Part shown: positions 55,391 to 64,000 of the stretch, piece by piece
Layout of the letters: the number at the start of each line of letters is the position of its first letter
Numbering within the stretch: position 1 is the first letter of the stretch
Assembly: GCF_042242105.1 (NCBI RefSeq)
Contig: NC_092020.1
Span: 24,990,842-25,054,841, forward strand
From: Pempheris klunzingeri
Taxonomy: Eukaryota > Chordata > Actinopteri > Acropomatiformes > Pempheridae
Direction of reading: 5' to 3'
Length of the DNA: 64,000 bases
Notes under the pieces: model-generated
What the model was told of the DNA's origin: nothing
The model's input: only the letters and a program-made list of their open reading frames with translations
Database searches by the model: none
Program-made: the position numbers and the translations under genes

Positions 55391-57636
55391 TCACACACCT
55401 GCTGCTGGATGTTTCCAGTGATGTCATCAGTGATGTCATCAGACCAGGAAGTCATTTTATTTAATTTTTATTTTTAATCTGAATAAAAGATGTTGTGTCA
55501 GAGCTGTGTTTGATTACAGAGGATAAAAGGATTATTGATGTATATTATTGATATATTGATTATATTTGATATATAATCCTCAGTTTATTGTTCAGTTTTC
55601 AGCTCAGATTTCCTGTTTTTGTTTGTCATTGTTAACATTTTTGGGCTGAACTGGGCTTTTTATTTTTTATTGTGGCTGATAAAACGTGATAAAGTAGAAA
55701 TAAATTCTATTGAATTATATGAAAAGGTAGTTTGTGTTTGTTGTTTTTTTTAATTTAGTAGGTTTCTTTCGTTTCCGGTCGAAACTAAAACGTCGTCGGG
55801 ACGAAAAACTGAAGAAACAAACCAGGTGAATCAGAGAACTCGGGTCACACAGGTAACCACTGTCTCCCTTAATTGATACAAACACAATAAAAACACACAG
55901 CATGTAGTATTAGTCAACAAATCAGTATGTAGACTGCAACAGTACTACAAAGTACCAAAAGTAAAAGGTCTCATGAGTAATGTGTAGTATTGGATTATGG
56001 ACTGAAATATTAATAACTGTATTTTCCCTTAATCCTAATAATGATAATAATAATAATAACATAAATACGATAAAGAGGAGCAGAAAGTCAAAATATTTGT
56101 GTAAAGTACTTCAAAATTAGAGAGTAACTGAAGTATTAGAAAGAAACTGATTTATTGTTTTTTAGGGCGTCTTTGCTTTCTTTTTTAATTTAAATTGTTT
56201 GTAAAACTTTATTTTCCAGCAGCTGTTAGTGTAGAGTGATGCATTGTGGGACCTAAAGTCTGAGTGGGTTTTTATCATTAGGTCAGTTTGTTTGTGTTGG
56301 GCTTCATCTTGTGACTCTGAGTCACTTCAGACATTTCTGATGACTCACTGTCACCTGACACAAACTCTGCTGCTGATTGGCTGCTGCAGCATCCACACAG
56401 AGATGATGCCACACCTGAAAAACTTCTGGAAAAATGTAGAGGCACACAAACATCTGGGTCATATGTTTTTACCTCTGAACATTTCAGTTTATGTTTAAGG
56501 ACTGTGGATAAAGTGAAAATAAACTAATCTATTCTTTGCTTGTTCTGAGCTTGTTTTATATTTTTTGAAATCAGAACATTTATTTATGTATAATGATTAA
56601 TTCATAAAATGTTGTGTGTATATCTGGATTTAAAATGTAATATTCACACAGTGTTTAGATGGTTTGACTAAAACAATTATTGTTGTATTTAAAAAATAAT
56701 AATAATAATACAAATTAACTCTCCACAGTGCAACCATTTGACCAGAAATCCCAAATTAATATTCAGTTTAAATCCTCACAGAATATAATAAGATACTTTG
56801 ATCTTATTTCTCATGAGTAAACACATCTAAGGTATCTATTGTCTAATTTATATATCTATCTATCTAAGCTTATTTGACATTTATCAACTATTACAGAGCT
56901 AAACTGATTCATTGATTAAACAGAAAACTAAGCTGTGATTTAATAATAATCATTTAAATCATAAAAACGCCAACATTTTATTTGCTCCAGCTTCCAAAAT
57001 GTGGATATTTGCAAACTTTTAAACCTCACATGTGGACTGTTTGTGACATTTAATAGATTAAAACAGAAAATATTTCATCTTTAATTCACTTTAAATCTAT
57101 TTTAATAGTTTCTTTTATATATTCTTGCAGCTCTGTCTGAATGAACAAACATGACCTGATGTGTGTGAAGTCAACATTAAAACCAGTGGGGTTTATTTTA
57201 TATATTTGTATATATTTATCATATTACTGTAATAATTATATTTCAGTGTTAATGCTGTCCTCCATCCTGCCTTTCATAACGGTGACACAGCGTTATTTAG
57301 CTTAATATGAACTTTATTCTGTTTAAACCTGATTGGTCAGATGACTCAGAGGGGAATTCCGTGGACAAGCCCTCATTGGAAAGTTCTTCGTCATTCCTCG
57401 GCCTCTCATTGGTCGTGTGGGCGGGACTCTGTCGGTGGACCAATGGGAGGCCGCGTTCTCCCGACGACGGCGTCGTCTACCGCGGAAGTAAACACGAAGG
57501 AGTCCGGGAGGATTTAAAGCTGCGTCACAAAGTTTCCCACTTTATCGCAGAGTCTGAAAGTCTCTAGAAGTGTGTGTTTTTTGTCCGCAGTCTGGTTCAG
57601 CCGAGAGTCTGTGGTGCAGCCGGTAACTGGTGCAGG
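55391..57636. other. rnf4 3' flank and sqstm1 upstream region
   Basis: AT-rich. 55930-56150 may be an old interspersed repeat (AAGTACCAAAAGTAAAAGG, AAAGTACTTCAAAATTAG). 56690-56710 is an AAT run. No gene supported. The sqstm1 promoter occupies roughly 57330-57600. Confidence 0.45.
57332..57527. promoter_or_regulatory. sqstm1 promoter motifs: CCAAT boxes, AP-1, kappa-B, ARE
   Basis: GATTGGT (57331-57337, inverted CCAAT), TGACTCA (57342-57348, AP-1), GGGGAATTCC (57351-57360, fits GGGRNNYYCC for NF-kappa-B), further CCAAT motifs near 57405 and 57440, and GCTGCGTCA (57519-57527). The last is the reverse complement of TGACGCAGC and fits the NRF2 antioxidant response core TGACNNNGC. TTTAAA at 57513 may act as a TATA-like box. 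Confidence 0.55.
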
Positions 57637-61604
<3,968 letters not shown>

Positions 61605-62705
61605 CAATATCACCATCTAAACTAATACAGATATTCCTGTTGTTTCCTGTAACCTGAGTTTATGATCTGTCATCTGATTACTGTCATCATTAATCAATAC
61701 TTTCTCTCATTAATCAGTGCTTTAACTCCTTGATTCCTGCTTTATAATTCATCTTATTTCTGTTTTGTGTTACTCTGACCAATAAAAACATTAAGAACTG
61801 AAACTGTCTGACTTCTTAAACTAATAATGATCACGTTAAATGTTAGAAAATAGATTTATTGATCTGGTATCAGGTTCTGGTAGGTTTTCACACAGTGGAC
61901 TACAAATTGAGTCTCATTTCATAATCTTAATTATAAACACTGACAGTATTAATATGTACAGTATAATATAAACATGGTTGCCACTCTTAATGATTAAGGA
62001 CTTATTATTTCAAAATAAAGGGCCACTAATTCACACTGATGTGTACTACTGTAATCCAGCATAACACTTGAATAATTCATCTACATTAGCCGGGACAAAA
62101 CATAATCTTATTCCATCAGGATGAAGTTTTGCAAGACTAACGTGGTTTTGTTCCAGGACTTTTAACACAGTAGAAAGTGGTTCAAATCCTGGTGAGACCA
62201 ACAGTAAATTACATTAATTTATCTCTTAGCTTAGATGTTTCAGTTTTCTTTTATTACCATTTCTTTTATTAGGAAAAGATCAAAGATTTGGTTGAAATAA
62301 TAAGTGTGATACAAATATGACAGGCAGATTAAATATCTTCTTTCCAATGTGCACCTGGTTGTAAATAGCATCCAACTTAATACAAAACTTTTTGTAATGG
62401 GATTTTATCTTAAATCTGTCCAGTGTCTAGTATTAGAGTATTAGTATGTTCAGTAAAGTTTATTATTATTATTAGTATAGTATACATTCAATAGTATAAA
62501 ATCTGGAGAGATTAAAACAAAGACAATTAAATGTTTGTGGTACAAAGTGTTTACGTGAGGATTATTCTACGTTTGTCTGAACATACACGGTGAATAGATC
62601 ATTTAAATTATATGGAAACGATTGGTTGATTAACCGATTAGTGGAATCAACAAAAACCTGAGTATTAATATAACAGAAAGTGAGAATTTTACCTCCAGAG
62701 TTTGT
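61605..62705. other. Gap between tail-to-tail sqstm1 and mrnip
   Basis: Holds both 3' UTRs. No separate gene or recognisable element seen. Confidence 0.5.
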
Positions 62706-63803
62706 TTACATCCTCTCAGCTGTTAGAAACTCGTCGTCGAAGCTAAACTCTTCTCCACTTTCAAACATGGAGGAAACAGGAAGCAGGGGGCGGGGCATGT
62801 CCGAGGGCGGGGCATGGCTGATACAGGACCTAGAGGCACCTCCACCCACTGACTGACTCCGCCCACTGACTGAAGGCTCCTCCCCCTCCTTCACCTGACA
62901 GTCCGAACTGAGGAAACGAGCCCACCTGGAGACTGAACCAGCACCCACACTGGGAGGATCTATGGTCTTCTTACTGGGACGATCAATACTGGTCTTACTG
63001 GGACGATCGATACTCTTCTTACTGGGTGGGCTGGTGCCGTTGTGGTCCAGACTGGTGGTTCTGGTTGCGGCTGAGGGTCTGACAGGTTTCATCATAGCAC
63101 TGGACCAGTTGGACTGCAGACAGAAGAAGTCAGGAGATTAAAGGGTTTGATTCTTTAAAGGAACAGTTCAACATATAATAAACTTTATTATGTGGAGTTC
63201 CTCTGGGAAACATCCTGGGTTCCCTGTTCTTCTTATTACACCTCGTAAATTTAACTTTACAGGTAAATATGATGGTAAAACCCTCCTTACTTTCCCTTCA
63301 GACAATCTAAATATTAGACTGACAACAACATAGAACTGAAACGATCAGACAATTAATAGATTCATTGATTAATCAGCAACTATTTTGAAAATCAAATCTT
63401 TTAAACAAAAATGCATAAAAATGTCTCATTCCAGCAACTTAAATGTGAGGATTTACGTTTTTTCTCTGTGAAATGAATATCCATTATCAATCAATTTGAG
63501 CTCTGGGAAACATACATTTCATACACCAAATTAAAAATCAATTAGTCAAGAAAATAAATAATAATGAAAATAATTATTAGTAGCAGCTCTACAGAGGGAG
63601 AACGTATTAGCCTAGCTTAGCATAATAACTGGAAGCAGGGAGAAGGTGTTAGCCTAGCTTATTAACAAAAGCTCCACATCTGTCACTGAACTGAGTGTAT
63701 TATTAGTTTCTTCATTGATAATAAATGTTGGGATGTTACCTGTTCAGGTGTGTGGCTGCCCTGTCCTCTTCTGGCTGTCCATCCTTCTCTTCTTTTCCTC
63801 TTT
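62706..63803 (-). CDS. mrnip: MRN complex-interacting protein, C-terminal exons (5' part off window)
   Basis: Partial gene; MRNIP is a nuclear partner of the MRE11-RAD50-NBS1 complex in DNA damage signalling. Two exons close in phase: 63740-63803 (KRKRREGWTARRGQ, basic, like the RKRKW patch of human MRNIP) and 62706-63113. The last exon has SNWSSAM, three to four PSK(K/T)xIDRPSK repeats, VSRWARFLSSD (compare SSKWAQF in human) and the acidic end MFESGEEFSFDDEFL (compare LFITGEDFDDDV). The conserved zinc-finger N-terminus must lie beyond 64000. The tail-to-tail position with sqstm1 is the same as in human, which supports the call. An alternative is an unrelated disordered protein. Confidence 0.75.
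63325..63595. repeat. Interspersed repeat (GATTAATCAG...type), copy 2
   Basis: In an mrnip intron. Begins GAACTGAAACGATCAGACAA with TTCATTGATTAATCAGCAAC and ends AATTAGTCAAGAAAATAAAT then AGTAGCAGCTCT. It is the other orientation of the copy at 17393. Confidence 0.5.
63600..63665. repeat. TTAGCCTAGCTTAGCA-type repeat
   Basis: TTAGCCTAGCTTAGCATAAT at 63608 and GTTAGCCTAGCTTATTAAC at 63649. The same phrase occurs at about 30708 (GTTAGCCTAGCTTAGCACAA). It is a common fish interspersed motif. Confidence 0.5.
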
Positions 63804-64000
63804 CTGTCACAACACAACACAGGATGCTGAAATGAGGCCTGATTTGTGTCTCACCTGTCCATCACTACAGGTTTGTTTTAAAAAAAACACTCTGCTGAAT
63901 GACAGGTAGGTGGGCGTGGCCTCCAACAATATAAACACCTTCTAAAGTCACACCTGTCAGTCATGTTGTTGCCATGGAGCTGCTGCCTGTCCATCAAAAC

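Overview
The window is nuclear DNA of a teleost fish. The genes are split by many GT-AG introns, the exon-encoded proteins match vertebrate families closely, and a novel immune-type receptor gene (a bony-fish family) lies at the left edge. Gene models below were built by reading splice sites and checking that the reading phase closes across every junction. Exon edges may be off by a base or two.

Layout. At 0.3-2.2 kb (-) is a two-Ig, one-TM NITR-like receptor whose tail runs off the left edge. At 5.4-8.5 kb (-) is a Kazal inhibitor of SPINK type. At 11.8-21.4 kb (+) is polr2b, complete in 25 coding exons and 1,174 codons. At 23.9-31.6 kb (-) is igfbp7 in 5 exons. At 32.9-39.2 kb (-) is cox18 in 6 exons. 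At 41.8-44.0 kb (+) is a selenoprotein T gene, probably selenot2, with an in-frame UGA and a SECIS element in the 3' UTR. At 45.6-51.3 kb (-) is an unrecognised 543-codon gene with a poly-Glu tract and a C-terminal Cys-rich finger. At 53.7-55.2 kb (+) is rnf4, at 57.6-61.6 kb (+) is sqstm1/p62, and at 62.7-63.8 kb (-) is the 3' part of mrnip.

The order spink-polr2b-igfbp7 recalls the human 4q12 cluster SPINK2-REST-NOA1-POLR2B-IGFBP7. The tail-to-tail pair sqstm1/mrnip recalls human 5q35. COX18 (human 4q13) and RNF4 (human 4p16) come from other blocks. The window is therefore a mosaic of ancestral linkage groups. The genes have unrelated housekeeping, secretory and stress roles and are not an operon.

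About a fifth of the window is tandem or interspersed repeat. The most striking pattern is that several intronic minisatellites start exactly at a 5' splice site and carry copies of it: igfbp7 intron 1, polr2b introns 20 and 24, and weaker cases in polr2b intron 14 and rnf4 intron 5. Other notable items are a palindromic (foldback) interspersed repeat with about nine copies, a nearly perfect 50-bp inverted repeat inside one copy, a piggyBac-type MITE, a 1.1-kb array of a 20-bp unit upstream of cox18, and kilobase polypurine tracts in cox18 intron 1. I found no convincing tRNA, rRNA, CRISPR array, or retroviral or LTR element.
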